44,541 nt of DNA from Lachnospiraceae bacterium (GTDB lineage Bacteria; Bacillota; Clostridia; Lachnospirales; Lachnospiraceae): the NCBI GenBank assembly GCA_022800815.1, contig JAAWRC010000028.1:1-44541 (forward strand). The letters are read 5' to 3'. The notes below the pieces were generated by a model. The model saw only the letters and a program-made list of their open reading frames with translations, was not told where the DNA came from and made no database searches. The position numbers and the translations under genes were made by a program. How positions within the stretch are numbered: the first letter of the stretch is position 1; every line of letters starts with the position of its first letter. This document shows positions 1-8,833 of this stretch, piece by piece.

Positions 1-147
1 CAGCATCGCTAAATCACTGTCTATCATAACCTGCTGGTTACGGATAACATATATCATGCTTTTTATATCGGACTCTGCTGATTCAATGCTTATTTCTTGA
101 GTATCATTATTTTCCTTTGTCAGAGCTGTTTGTTCTGTATCAGCCAT
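1..147 (-). CDS. ORF6N-domain protein, N-terminus only (runs off window)
   Basis: An open frame starts with ATG at 147 on the minus strand and stays open for 49 codons to the window edge. After an acidic, low-complexity lead of about 28 residues comes a segment reading MIYVIRNQQVMIDSDLAML. This matches the start of the ORF6N (phage-type KilA-N-associated) domain, where I-R-x-x-Q-V-M-x-D-x-D-L-A is typical. Proteins of this family are DNA-binding accessory factors, common in prophages and mobile islands of gut Firmicutes. The ribosome-binding site is weak (AAAGGG about 9 nt upstream). Twin palindromes upstream could be its operator. Most of the gene is outside the window, so only the domain start is supported. 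Confidence 0.7.
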   Translation of the reverse strand, partial: MADTEQTALTKENNDTQEISIESAESDIKSMIYVIRNQQVMIDSDLAML

Positions 148-201
148 CTTTATCGCCCTTTCTATTTTGAAATGCCAGCTTGGAACCTCAAAACTATGAG
201 T

Positions 202-284
202 AACTTGAAATCACAATTTGCGATTTCAAGTTCTGTTTCTTTGTATATCCTTAAACTTGAAATTCAAAATTGGAATACCAAGTT
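202..284. promoter_or_regulatory. Twin imperfect palindromes upstream of the ORF6N gene
   Basis: Two 27-bp palindromic units lie about 55-140 bp upstream of the ORF6N start codon. The first (about 203-229) has arms AACTTGAAATC and GATTTCAAGTT at 202-212 and 222-232, an 11-bp perfect inverted repeat. The second (about 256-282) begins CTTGAAATT and ends ACCAAG; by eye it matches the first at about 19 of 27 positions. Paired dyads in the upstream region of a phage-type gene suggest a repressor operator. No convincing -35/-10 pair was settled here. Confidence 0.5.
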
Positions 285-605
285 TTATGTATGCTTATTG
301 TTTGCTTTTACAATATATCACACATTTTTCTACGGGGATAGCAATAATCTCGCCATCTCCGCAGAAAAAGAGGACAAATTAATTCATTAATTCAATATGG
401 GTAATTTATGAAACCATACAGCATCATAAATTATATCGCAGTTATGTTTCTACACAATAAGTTTCAACTTCGTCACAAATTGGGACGAAGTGACGAATTA
501 GGACAAGTGACTCCCGCCTTTTAAATTAGCAAGTTTTTTAGAAAAATTTTTCGGAAAATTAGCAGAATCACTATTTTGATTAGCAATCTCAGATATAGTA
601 AAACA
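285..605. other. Gene-free AT-rich stretch
   Basis: No supportable gene is seen. The only plus-strand frame here (from 97) has no ribosome-binding site and no recognisable family. A 7-bp inverted repeat (CTTCGTC/GACGAAG, about 470-492) and a short near-duplicate containing AAGTGAC are present but cannot be interpreted. Confidence 0.6.
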
Positions 606-635
606 CCGGGAACTCTGGAACCCCAGTATTCCCGG
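606..635 (-). terminator. Intrinsic terminator of tRNA-Arg
   Basis: On the minus strand a CCGGGAA/TTCCCGG stem lies 13 nt after the tRNA 3' end and is followed by TGTTTT. This is a conventional Rho-independent terminator for a single-gene tRNA transcript. Confidence 0.75.
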
Positions 636-648
636 CATTTCTTAAGAC

Positions 649-721
649 GTCGCTAAGAGGATTTGAACCTCCGACCTACCGCTTAGGAGGCGGTCGCTCT
701 ATCCAGCTGAGCTATAGCGAC
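649..721 (-). tRNA. tRNA-Arg (anticodon CCT)
   Basis: The minus strand folds into a full 73-nt cloverleaf. It has a 7-bp acceptor stem (GTCGCTA/TAGCGAC), a D arm GCTC/GAGC, and an anticodon stem ACCGC/GCGGT with 7-nt loop CTCCTAA, giving anticodon CCT (codon AGG). The T arm is GGAGG-TTCAAAT-CCTCT with one G-U pair. The 3' CCA is not encoded. A terminator follows directly. The gene reads the AGG arginine codon. Confidence 0.97.
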
Positions 722-750
722 AGTTAAATCAAACGCCATCTATGTTCGGA

Positions 751-1632
751 CTAATCCTGAAAATTCACCTGGCCCTGAACCCATACCGGGCCCTTGAACC
801 GGCGTCCCACCTGGGGCTCTCCAAGAAGATCCTGCCTGTTGATGGCTACCTGCAGCATCAAATCGCTACACTCTACTATTAAAACATAAATTTCCTCATT
901 TGTCCACTGGTTTCTCACTTTTTCCACTTCTAATATTTCGCCCAGGGCGGAATACTGGTCGCACTCCACGCCGTAAGGCATGAAACAGGAATCCACGATG
1001 GAGTAGATGTCCTCCTCACGGATCCTGTCGGAGACAGAAGTGTAGAGATCCATATCCTCCATGGCCAGAGATTCCATGGCATCCGAATCCCCCCGCCTGG
1101 CCGCCTCCAGAAGATTGGTTCTGTTGACCGTGGCCACCTTGAGCCGTTCCTTCTGCTGCTGCGTCTTCTGAACCGGCAGAAGAATCTTTCCGCTCACGGA
1201 CAGTGCCGACAGCATCACCGAGGAAATGCGTACACTGCGGGAGGGATCATGAAACCGCTTCATGTACTCCATACCATTTTGAAGATAGAAAATCAAGGAA
1301 ACGCCGATCCGGTACTCCTCGCAGATGCCGGCATAGGACTCCTTCTCCGCATGACGCTGTACCTGGCAGGGCGCCTGGGTGCTGATGCAGGTACTGCGGA
1401 GGAACGGAAAATAATATTCCCTCTCAAATTCGTCCCTCTCGTCAAGCTCCCCGCAGACAGAGATCCCGAAGCCGCTCCCCGCAGACGCATAAAGCTGCTG
1501 CCTGGTCTCCCCGTCCGGCATCTGCACCACCTGCACCTCGTCCGGATTATTCTGAACTCTCGTCAAAAGCTCTCTGATATCCTTTTTCTTTCTGTACTCG
1601 CTAAACCCCACCGCCCGTAAAAATTTATGCAT
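751..1632 (-). CDS. DUF3881 family protein
   Basis: A 293-residue cytosolic protein without signal peptide or membrane segments. The opening MHKFLRAVGFSEYRKKKDI and the later stretches with EEYRIGVSLIFYLQN and SGKILLPVQKT match the DUF3881 family, which I know as a conserved Lachnospiraceae protein of about this length with no established function. The ATG is preceded by AAAGGA at a 10-nt spacing. It lies 43 nt downstream of serS on the same strand with a small hairpin between, so it is probably cotranscribed with serS under the T-box. That would tie its expression to uncharged tRNA-Ser, which is inference. Late residues (about 225-285) are compatible with a small beta-barrel fold, but no function is assigned. 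Confidence 0.8.
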   Translation of the reverse strand: MHKFLRAVGFSEYRKKKDIRELLTRVQNNPDEVQVVQMPDGETRQQLYASAGSGFGISVCGELDERDEFEREYYFPFLRSTCISTQAPCQVQRHAEKESYAGICEEYRIGVSLIFYLQNGMEYMKRFHDPSRSVRISSVMLSALSVSGKILLPVQKTQQQKERLKVATVNRTNLLEAARRGDSDAMESLAMEDMDLYTSVSDRIREEDIYSIVDSCFMPYGVECDQYSALGEILEVEKVRNQWTNEEIYVLIVECSDLMLQVAINRQDLLGEPQVGRRFKGPVWVQGQVNFQD

Positions 1633-1650
1633 ATCGACTTTATCCTTTCG

Positions 1651-1671
1651 GCTGATTCAGCAAGAATCAGC
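1651..1671 (-). other. Intercistronic hairpin between serS and DUF3881
   Basis: An 8-bp perfect stem GCTGATTC/GAATCAGC with a 5-nt loop immediately follows the serS stop codon. There is no U-tract, so it looks like an mRNA-processing or stability hairpin and not a full terminator. Confidence 0.5.
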
Positions 1672-1675
1672 TTTC

Positions 1676-2965
1676 TTATTTTGTCGGTTCCAGTTTCGTC
1701 TGCCCGCCCATGTAAGGCTGAATAACCGCAGGAATGTTCACGCTCCCGTCCTCATTCAGATTGTTCTCCAAAAATGCGATCAGCATACGGGGCGGAGCCA
1801 CCACCGTATTATTTAAGGTATGGGCAAAATACTTGCTCCCGTCGGCGCCCTTCACCCGGATGCCCAGACGGCGGGCCTGGGCATCACCCAGATTGGAACA
1901 GCTTCCCACCTCGAAATATTTCTTCTGTCTGGGGGACCAGGCCTCCACGTCAAAAGACTTCACCTTTAAGTCCGCCAGATCGCCGGAGCAGCACTCCAGG
2001 GTGCGGACCGGAATATCCATGGACCGGAACAAATCCACCGTGTTCTGCCACAGCTTCTCAAACCACATGGGGCTTTCCTCCGGCCTGCAGACCACGATCA
2101 TCTCCTGCTTCTCAAACTGGTGAATCCGGTAAACGCCCCGCTCCTCGATGCCGTGGGCTCCTTTCTCCTTACGGAAACAGGGAGAATAGCTGGTCAATGT
2201 ATAAGGAAGCTTCTCCTCCGGGTTCAGGGTGTCAATGAACTTTCCGATCATGGAATGTTCGCTGGTCCCGATCAGATACAGGTCTTCTCCCTCGATCTTG
2301 TACATCATGGCGTCCATCTCGTCAAAGCTCATGACGCCGGTCACCACGTTGCTGCGGATCATGAAGGGCGGAATGCAGTAGGTAAAGCCTCTGCCGATCA
2401 TGAAATCCCTCGCATAGGCCAGAATCGAGGAATGCAGTCTTGCAACGTCACCCATCAGATAATAAAACCCGTTCCCGGCCACCCGTCCGGCGCTCTCTAA
2501 GTCAATGCCGTCGAACCGCTCCATGATGGCGGTGTGGTAGGGGATCTCAAAGTCGGGAACCACCGGCTCGCCGTATTTCGTCACTTCCACGTTCTCCGAA
2601 TCGTCTTTTCCAATGGGTACGGAAGGATCAATGATGTTGGGAATGGTCATCATGGCCTTTTTGATGGCCGTCTCCACCTCCCGTTCCCTGGCGGAGAGTT
2701 CTTCCACCCTGGAGGCGTTGGCATTCACCTGGGCCTTGACCGCTTCGGCCTCCTCCTTCTTCCCCTGCTTCATCAGGCCGCCGATCTCCTTGGAGAGACG
2801 GTTCCTGTCGGCCCGGAGAGCTTCCACCTCACCCTTGATCTGCCGGTTTTCCTTATCCAGGGCAAGAACCTCGTCCACCAGCGGCAGTTTGTGGTCCTGA
2901 AATTTCTTTTTCATGTTCTCCCGGACCGCATCCGGATTCTCCCTCAAAAACTTGATGTCAATCAT
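1676..2965 (-). CDS. serS: Seryl-tRNA synthetase
   Basis: A 429-residue class II aminoacyl-tRNA synthetase that charges tRNA-Ser (and tRNA-Sec where present) with serine in the cytoplasm. The N-terminal ~110 residues form the long antiparallel coiled-coil arm (charged heptads, ending in TIPNIIDPSVPIG) that binds the tRNA-Ser variable arm. Class II motif 2 is visible as CFRKEKGAHGIEERGVYRIHQF, with TSEHSMIG just before it. The C-terminal block holds the motif 3 region (NTVVAPPRMLIAFLENN). Length is normal for bacterial SerRS. The ATG has a strong AAGGAGG 8 nt upstream. The gene sits behind a T-box leader and its own consensus promoter. Confidence 0.97.
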   Translation of the reverse strand: MIDIKFLRENPDAVRENMKKKFQDHKLPLVDEVLALDKENRQIKGEVEALRADRNRLSKEIGGLMKQGKKEEAEAVKAQVNANASRVEELSAREREVETAIKKAMMTIPNIIDPSVPIGKDDSENVEVTKYGEPVVPDFEIPYHTAIMERFDGIDLESAGRVAGNGFYYLMGDVARLHSSILAYARDFMIGRGFTYCIPPFMIRSNVVTGVMSFDEMDAMMYKIEGEDLYLIGTSEHSMIGKFIDTLNPEEKLPYTLTSYSPCFRKEKGAHGIEERGVYRIHQFEKQEMIVVCRPEESPMWFEKLWQNTVDLFRSMDIPVRTLECCSGDLADLKVKSFDVEAWSPRQKKYFEVGSCSNLGDAQARRLGIRVKGADGSKYFAHTLNNTVVAPPRMLIAFLENNLNEDGSVNIPAVIQPYMGGQTKLEPTK

Positions 2966-3027
2966 GTGTTCCTCCTTAAACTTGTGGTGAAAACCTCAAT
3001 TTGTAGTAGAATGTTGTAAAATTGTGG

Positions 3028-3262
3028 TTAAAAAACACCTTCCGTCCAAAACAGGGACGAAAGGTTTCCGCGTTGCCACCCATATTGCCGGTCAGGGACC
3101 GGCCTCTTGATGGTGGGATATAGGCCACCGGCCTTTTGGCTCGTCGCCAACTGCTCCGAAAGTGGAAGGGCCTGCTTCCCTGCCGGTTCACACCTGCCAC
3201 CGGCTCTCTGAAAGGGTGTCACACGCTTTAGCTTTCCTCACTGCATTTGCCTTATTTTCGTT
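3028..3262 (-). promoter_or_regulatory. T-box leader of serS
   Basis: The leader RNA (minus strand) holds the invariant T-box sequence as TGGGTGGCAACGCGG (plus positions 3068-3082). It also has an upstream CAGAGAGCC segment typical of the Stem I AG bulge and distal loop, and a terminator hairpin whose arms (ACCTTCCGTCC and GGGACGAAAGGT, 3037-3065) run into a U-tract. In T-box riboswitches uncharged tRNA pairs with a specifier codon and the antiterminator, allowing readthrough. Two serine codons, TCC and AGC (the AGC at plus 3153-3155), lie in the expected 3' part of Stem I; I could not decide between them. The leader should raise serS, and probably DUF3881, when serine charging falls. Confidence 0.92.
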
Positions 3263-3269
3263 GCTCCCT

Positions 3270-3298
3270 ATTATATATCAGCCCTCTGCATTTTTCAA
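3270..3298 (-). promoter_or_regulatory. Sigma-A promoter of serS
   Basis: Minus-strand TTGAAA, a 17-nt spacer, then TATAAT. Initiation would fall near 3263, giving a leader of about 300 nt that holds the T-box. Confidence 0.85.
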
Positions 3299-3453
3299 GG
3301 CCTTTCTCCCCTTCTTTTTTCTTCACAAATCCGTTTACTTTCTCGCTTTACCACATTAAGTTGACATACTTTCCAAAATATGCCTTACAAATTACTGAAT
3401 TTTTAGCGTTTTTCTTTCTTTTTTTATTATCAATTCTTTTTTTCTTTCCCATA

Positions 3454-3482
3454 TTGACAAACATATAAAATTTCTGTAAACT
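3454..3482 (+). promoter_or_regulatory. Sigma-A promoter of the symporter gene
   Basis: TTGACA, a 17-nt spacer, then TAAACT, in a T-rich upstream context. Predicted initiation near 3489 places the hairpin at 3494-3532 at the very 5' end of the mRNA. Confidence 0.75.
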
Positions 3483-3493
3483 AACTACATACA

Positions 3494-3532
3494 CCTTGGT
3501 AGACGACGAAGTTACGCCCGGCTTTACCAAGG
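3494..3532 (+). promoter_or_regulatory. 5'-terminal leader hairpin of the symporter mRNA
   Basis: CCTTGGTA and TACCAAGG form a perfect 8-bp stem enclosing a 23-nt loop, starting only about 5 nt after the predicted transcription start. It is followed by an AT-rich run and then the AGGAGG ribosome-binding site. It could stabilise the mRNA or bind a regulator. It is not a convincing terminator because the U-tract is broken. Confidence 0.5.
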
Positions 3533-3561
3533 CATTATTTTTATAACAGGAGGTATTTCTT

Positions 3562-4821
3562 ATGAAAAAGAAAAAAATCAGTCTGGCGATTAAGATCCTG
3601 ATCGCCATGGTCCTGGGCCTCATCTTCGGCTTCGTCCTCAAAGGACAGCACGAATATTGGACCTATGTGACCGACACCGTCGGTACCATCTTCATCCGTC
3701 TGTTGAAGATGACGATCCTGCCGTTAATTCTCTGCTCCATCATCGGCGGCATCGCCAGCATTGCAAACCTGAAACAGCTCAAGAAAATCGGGATCCGCTT
3801 TATCATCTACTGGATCCTGGCTTCCTTCCTGGCTGCCGTGACCGGACTTATCTTTTCCTATATTATTCAGCCCGGTGTCGGCGTCAATCTGGGAGCGGCG
3901 GCGGAAGAATATTCCACGGAGGGCGTCAATCTCCTGGAGACCGTGATCAATTACATCCCCGAGAACGTGTTCGGCGCCATGGCTGACTTCTCCATCATCC
4001 AGGTCATCGTCTTTGCCATCTTTGCGGGTATCGGCATTTCCACCCTGCCCGAGGGCAAGGCGAAAAACTTCCTGACCGATATTTTCGCTTCCGGCAACGA
4101 CCTGATGATCCGCATCGTCGAGATGATCATGAAGCTGGCTCCCATCGGCGTCTTCTGTCTAATGGCGGAGGTTTCCGGCACCCTCGGAGCAGAGGTTCTG
4201 GGCGCTCTCGGCAAGATGCTCATCACCCAGTATGTGGCCTATGCGGTGCTGATCGTCGTCGTGTTCCCGTTAATCCTTGCTTTTATTGCCAGGGTCAACC
4301 CGATCCAGCATTACCGGAACGTGTTCCCGGCCATGATCCTTGCCTTCTCCTCCTGCTCTTCTTCCGCAACGCTTCCCCTTACCATGAAGTGTGCGAAGGA
4401 GCGCTGCGGTGTGCCTGAGGACACGGTCGGCCTGATCGCACCTCCGGCGGCCACCATCAACATGCAGGCCTGCTGTGCAGAGATGGCTATCTACGCCGTA
4501 TTTGCCGCCCAGCTCTTCGGCCGCAGCTATGGCATCGGCGAGCTGGCCTTGATCATCTTCCTGGGCGTCATCATGGCGGCAGGCGTGGCGGGCGTTCCCG
4601 GCGGCGGCATCATGATGAGCGCCATCATGATGGAGACCATGGGACTTCCCCTCACCATCGTTCCCTGGGTGGCCGGCATCTACCGTCTGATCGACATGCC
4701 CAACACCATGTTAAACGTGACCGGCGACACCGTCGGCATGGTGACCGTCTCTGCCATGATGGGGAATCTGGACAGAGACAAATTCAATTCTCACAACGAG
4801 GATGATTCGGCGAAAGCATAG
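3562..4821 (+). CDS. Dicarboxylate/amino acid:cation symporter (DAACS family)
   Basis: A 419-residue polytopic membrane protein that should import C4-dicarboxylates or acidic/neutral amino acids with Na+ or H+. Family hallmarks are a positively charged start (MKKKKISLAIKI) with eight or so hydrophobic helices, the serine-rich re-entrant loop FSSCSSSATLPLTMK (residues ~265-280), PAATINMQ (~300), the glycine/proline loop GVAGVPGGGIMM (~345), and the last helix motif RLIDMPNTMLNVTGD (~380). In GltPh-type proteins these segments carry the substrate and Na+ sites; here NMQ replaces the usual NMDG. AGGAGG lies 8 nt upstream of the ATG. It is first in a row with the 389-aa unknown and asparaginase, pointing to aspartate, asparagine, glutamate or a related acid as substrate (inference). 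Confidence 0.9.
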   Translation: MKKKKISLAIKILIAMVLGLIFGFVLKGQHEYWTYVTDTVGTIFIRLLKMTILPLILCSIIGGIASIANLKQLKKIGIRFIIYWILASFLAAVTGLIFSYIIQPGVGVNLGAAAEEYSTEGVNLLETVINYIPENVFGAMADFSIIQVIVFAIFAGIGISTLPEGKAKNFLTDIFASGNDLMIRIVEMIMKLAPIGVFCLMAEVSGTLGAEVLGALGKMLITQYVAYAVLIVVVFPLILAFIARVNPIQHYRNVFPAMILAFSSCSSSATLPLTMKCAKERCGVPEDTVGLIAPPAATINMQACCAEMAIYAVFAAQLFGRSYGIGELALIIFLGVIMAAGVAGVPGGGIMMSAIMMETMGLPLTIVPWVAGIYRLIDMPNTMLNVTGDTVGMVTVSAMMGNLDRDKFNSHNEDDSAKA

Positions 4822-4841
4822 ACAGAAGGAGGCCCTTTAAT

Positions 4842-6011
4842 ATGGAAGTAAAATTTTCTGAACAACCCGGAGGAGTTCTCGGCATCTCCGGCCATGCGGG
4901 CGTAGGCCACGTACATAGCCATTCCGGTTTTGTACAGGATGACTCGGCAGGTCTTGCAGTTGCGGCCTTGATCTTAAAAAAGGCGCTTCCCGTCGACACC
5001 GTGATCTCGGAGGTTCAGGCATCCATGGAGGAGGGACGAATCACTGTGCGTACAAACGGGGGAGGGGAGGCTTCGGCTTCCCCCCGCCGTGGGATCGCCC
5101 CTTTCGAGAAGGAGCTTTTGGAATCCCGTGGCGTAAATCTGGATGCGGCATTCTCCCAGAATGCCGCCGTTCGTGTATTTGGCCGCATGTACGGACAGGG
5201 CGTCTCGGAGACGGCCGCCTGTTTTCAGGGGGCCTGTGCCCTGGCGGTTCTTGACACCTTCGTAAAGGCGGCTCCCGGACGCTTCCACGTCTCCGCCCCT
5301 GCGGAAAAAACCGGATACCTGGACAAGGCCGTCACCACCGTCCTCGACGTGGACGGCATTCCCATGGCCCTGATGCTCTTAGTCAACTTCTCCGAGGGCG
5401 GCATCGGACCGGCGGAGGACTACGAGGGCAACGTACCCTGGGATTTCAAGGAACCGGTCATGAAGGCCGTGGGCCTGGATGCGGTTCCCACCATTCTCAT
5501 CGAGAGCAAAGCCTACATTCCCGCCTTTGCCCCGGAGCTTACGGAAAACATGCTGATGCTCCGGGCCGAGGAGGGGACCGATAACGTGGCGCTGGCCGAA
5601 ACTCTTTTAAGTGCGGCAAAGGAGGCTCACATCCCCTGCTGCCTGAAGACAAACGCCATGCCCCTGGCCCCCGGAAGCCTTGCGAAAGCCACGGCCGCTT
5701 ACGCAGACAGGCTGATCACCCTGGCCGGACAGTTAAAGACAGCCGACGACTGTATGGAAAAGGTAAGGCTCACGGCGGACCTTGCGGAACTGATCAGCCA
5801 GGATGCGGGCGGGGTCACCTTCATGGGCAACACGGTCAACGACCAGATGCGGGGCGCCGGCATCATTCCCGGTTCCCATGCCATCCTCTCCATGATCGTG
5901 ACCACAAAGTACAAAGAATATGTAAAAATTCCCATGCTGACCGAGGAGGATGCGGAGCACTACCTCACCGTGATTCTCAATGGAATGAAGCGTTACCGGG
6001 ACAGCCTGTAA
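4842..6011 (+). CDS. Unrecognised 389-residue protein of the amino-acid island
   Basis: I do not recognise this family. It is soluble-looking, without signal peptide. Notable features are a histidine-rich N-terminal segment GISGHAGVGHVHSHSGFVQDD (residues ~13-33) with four His and adjacent Asp residues, suggestive of a metal or catalytic site; Gly/Ala-rich central helices; FSEGGIGPAEDYEGNVPWDF (~185-205); and a conserved-looking GNTVNDQMRGAGIIPGSHA near the end. The gene starts 20 nt after the symporter stop with GGAGG, and asparaginase begins 41 nt downstream, so the three are almost certainly one operon. Context suggests an enzyme handling the transported amino acid or dicarboxylate, such as an amidohydrolase or lyase, but that is guesswork. 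Confidence 0.75.
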   Translation: MEVKFSEQPGGVLGISGHAGVGHVHSHSGFVQDDSAGLAVAALILKKALPVDTVISEVQASMEEGRITVRTNGGGEASASPRRGIAPFEKELLESRGVNLDAAFSQNAAVRVFGRMYGQGVSETAACFQGACALAVLDTFVKAAPGRFHVSAPAEKTGYLDKAVTTVLDVDGIPMALMLLVNFSEGGIGPAEDYEGNVPWDFKEPVMKAVGLDAVPTILIESKAYIPAFAPELTENMLMLRAEEGTDNVALAETLLSAAKEAHIPCCLKTNAMPLAPGSLAKATAAYADRLITLAGQLKTADDCMEKVRLTADLAELISQDAGGVTFMGNTVNDQMRGAGIIPGSHAILSMIVTTKYKEYVKIPMLTEEDAEHYLTVILNGMKRYRDSL

Positions 6012-6052
6012 CTCATTTCTGAAATTGTGATTTTTGACAGGAGGAAGCCATC

Positions 6053-7057
6053 GTGAAAAAAATTCTCTTAATCTCCACCGGGGGCACCATCGCCTCCACC
6101 CCCACGGAAAACGGCCTCACCCCCACCGTGAGCGGTGCGGACATGGTCCGGCTGATCCCGGAGCTGGAAGGCCTCTGTGAGATCCGCTACACGGAACTTT
6201 TAAATCTGGACAGCAGCAACATGCAGCCGGAGGAATGGGCCGCCATGGCGAGCGCAGTCTTCACCGCCCTCTCCATCTATGACGGCGTCGTCATTACCCA
6301 TGGGACCGACACCATGGCCTACTCGGCGGCCGCCCTCTCCTTCATGCTCCAGAACCTCAACAAACCAGTGATCCTCACCGGCTCCCAGCTTCCCATCGAG
6401 GACGAAAACACCGACGGCAAGCGGAATATCCTCAACGCCTTCCGCACCGCCGTGGACGGAAGGCTCTGCGGTGTCTACATCGTTTTCGACGGAAGCATCA
6501 TTCCCGGCATCAGCGCCAAAAAGACCTGTTCCCGCAATTTCCACGCCTTCGAGAGCATCAACCGCAAACCGGCGGGGGAAATCGCCGAGGATGGAACCGT
6601 GGTCCTCTACGCAGAGCCGAAGGCACCCGCATTCTTAAAGCCGCTGACCCTGAATGCCAATTACGACGCCAGCGTACTCTTAATCCGGCTGACCCCCGGC
6701 ACCAGGCCGGAGCTTTTGGAGGCCGCAGGGACTCTGGGCTACCGGGCCGTCGTCATCGAGGCCTTCGGTCTGGGGGGAATCCCTAACGTGCGCCGAAACC
6801 TTCTCCCCTCCATCCACAAGCTGATCTCCCAGAGAATACCAGTGGTGGTCACGACCCAGTGCGTCTATGACGGCTGTGACTTAAGCGTTTACGACGTGGG
6901 CGTGGATGCGGCAAAAGCCGGCGTTCTCTCGGCCGGGAACATGACCACGGAAGCGATCGTCGCCAAGCTGATGTGGATCCTTGGGCAGACTGACGATTTT
7001 GAACAAACTACATCCCTCTTTTCCCGGGATTTTATCGGCGAATTTAACAGAATCTAA
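6053..7057 (+). CDS. ansA: L-asparaginase, type I (cytoplasmic)
   Basis: A 334-residue asparaginase hydrolysing L-asparagine to aspartate and ammonia. The N-terminus carries the active-site loop ISTGGTIAS with the first catalytic threonine. VITHGTDTMAYSA (residues ~80-92) supplies the second Thr-Asp pair, and DENTDGKRN (~120-128) the conserved lysine. No signal peptide is present, so the protein is cytoplasmic. Its length fits the bacterial type I class. The start is GTG at 6053, chosen because CAGGAGG lies 8 nt upstream and the methionine aligns with the family start. It follows the symporter and the 389-aa protein and precedes gdhA, which suggests asparagine/aspartate/glutamate catabolism releasing ammonia. 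Confidence 0.92.
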   Translation: MKKILLISTGGTIASTPTENGLTPTVSGADMVRLIPELEGLCEIRYTELLNLDSSNMQPEEWAAMASAVFTALSIYDGVVITHGTDTMAYSAAALSFMLQNLNKPVILTGSQLPIEDENTDGKRNILNAFRTAVDGRLCGVYIVFDGSIIPGISAKKTCSRNFHAFESINRKPAGEIAEDGTVVLYAEPKAPAFLKPLTLNANYDASVLLIRLTPGTRPELLEAAGTLGYRAVVIEAFGLGGIPNVRRNLLPSIHKLISQRIPVVVTTQCVYDGCDLSVYDVGVDAAKAGVLSAGNMTTEAIVAKLMWILGQTDDFEQTTSLFSRDFIGEFNRI

Positions 7058-7075
7058 GAAATTTTATATTTTTTC

Positions 7076-7104
7076 TTGACTTTTCCTTTTTAACGTGCTA
7101 TAGT
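7076..7104 (+). promoter_or_regulatory. Sigma-A promoter of gdhA
   Basis: TTGACT, a 17-nt spacer, then TATAGT. The start site should fall near 7111, only about 7 nt before a strong terminator-like hairpin. Confidence 0.75.
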
Positions 7105-7117
7105 CTTGATCATGACA

Positions 7118-7166
7118 AAGGAGTCAAACAAAGCAGGTTCGACCTGCTTGTTTTGGCTCCTTTTTT
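7118..7166 (+). terminator. Promoter-proximal terminator or attenuator in the gdhA leader
   Basis: About 20 nt on each side (AAGGAGTCAAACAAAGCAGG and its near-complement) form a long, almost perfect hairpin followed by a run of six T. It can end the asparaginase transcript. It also lies immediately after the gdhA promoter, so RNA from that promoter starts with a complete intrinsic terminator and must read through it to reach gdhA, 38 nt further on. Either conditional termination or a very short stable RNA is possible. Confidence 0.8.
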
Positions 7167-7189
7167 ACATTATGAAAAAACACATTTAG

Positions 7190-8539
<1,350 letters not shown>

Positions 8540-8629
8540 ATTTCATCTGTATGCGTTCTGTTATTTGATACCGCTTATAATACCCATAACAAGGTATTGT
8601 AACTATACACCCCCTATTGTATTTTCAAA

Positions 8630-8661
8630 AAGAAGAGACGATCCTCGGATCGCCTCTTCTT
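8630..8661 (+). terminator. Terminator of gdhA (bidirectional)
   Basis: AAGAAGAGACGATCC and GGATCGCCTCTTCTT form a near-perfect stem, with A-tract and T-tract on either side. It ends gdhA and could also act on the convergent lipoprotein transcript. Confidence 0.9.
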
Positions 8662-8833
8662 TTGTTCCAATTTTTCGTAATTAGAAATAATATCGTTTCT
8701 TTTATATGTTTAACATTTCTTTTTATTGATCCATAGCATAGAATTTCTATGAAAACTTTTTTGTTTCTTCATACGGTTTCTATGCAGCTTCTATGTGATT
8801 TCCTTGTGGTTTCTTTCCGGTTTCTTCCCCTTT

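Noticed and set aside
97-390. 97-codon plus-strand frame at the left edge
   Set aside because: It covers the ORF6N gene start and its palindromes on the other strand, has no ribosome-binding site, and looks like AT-rich noise.
470-520. Short inverted and direct repeats (CTTCGTC/GACGAAG; AAGTGAC twice)
   Set aside because: Too short and irregular to call an operator or repeat element without comparison to other genomes.
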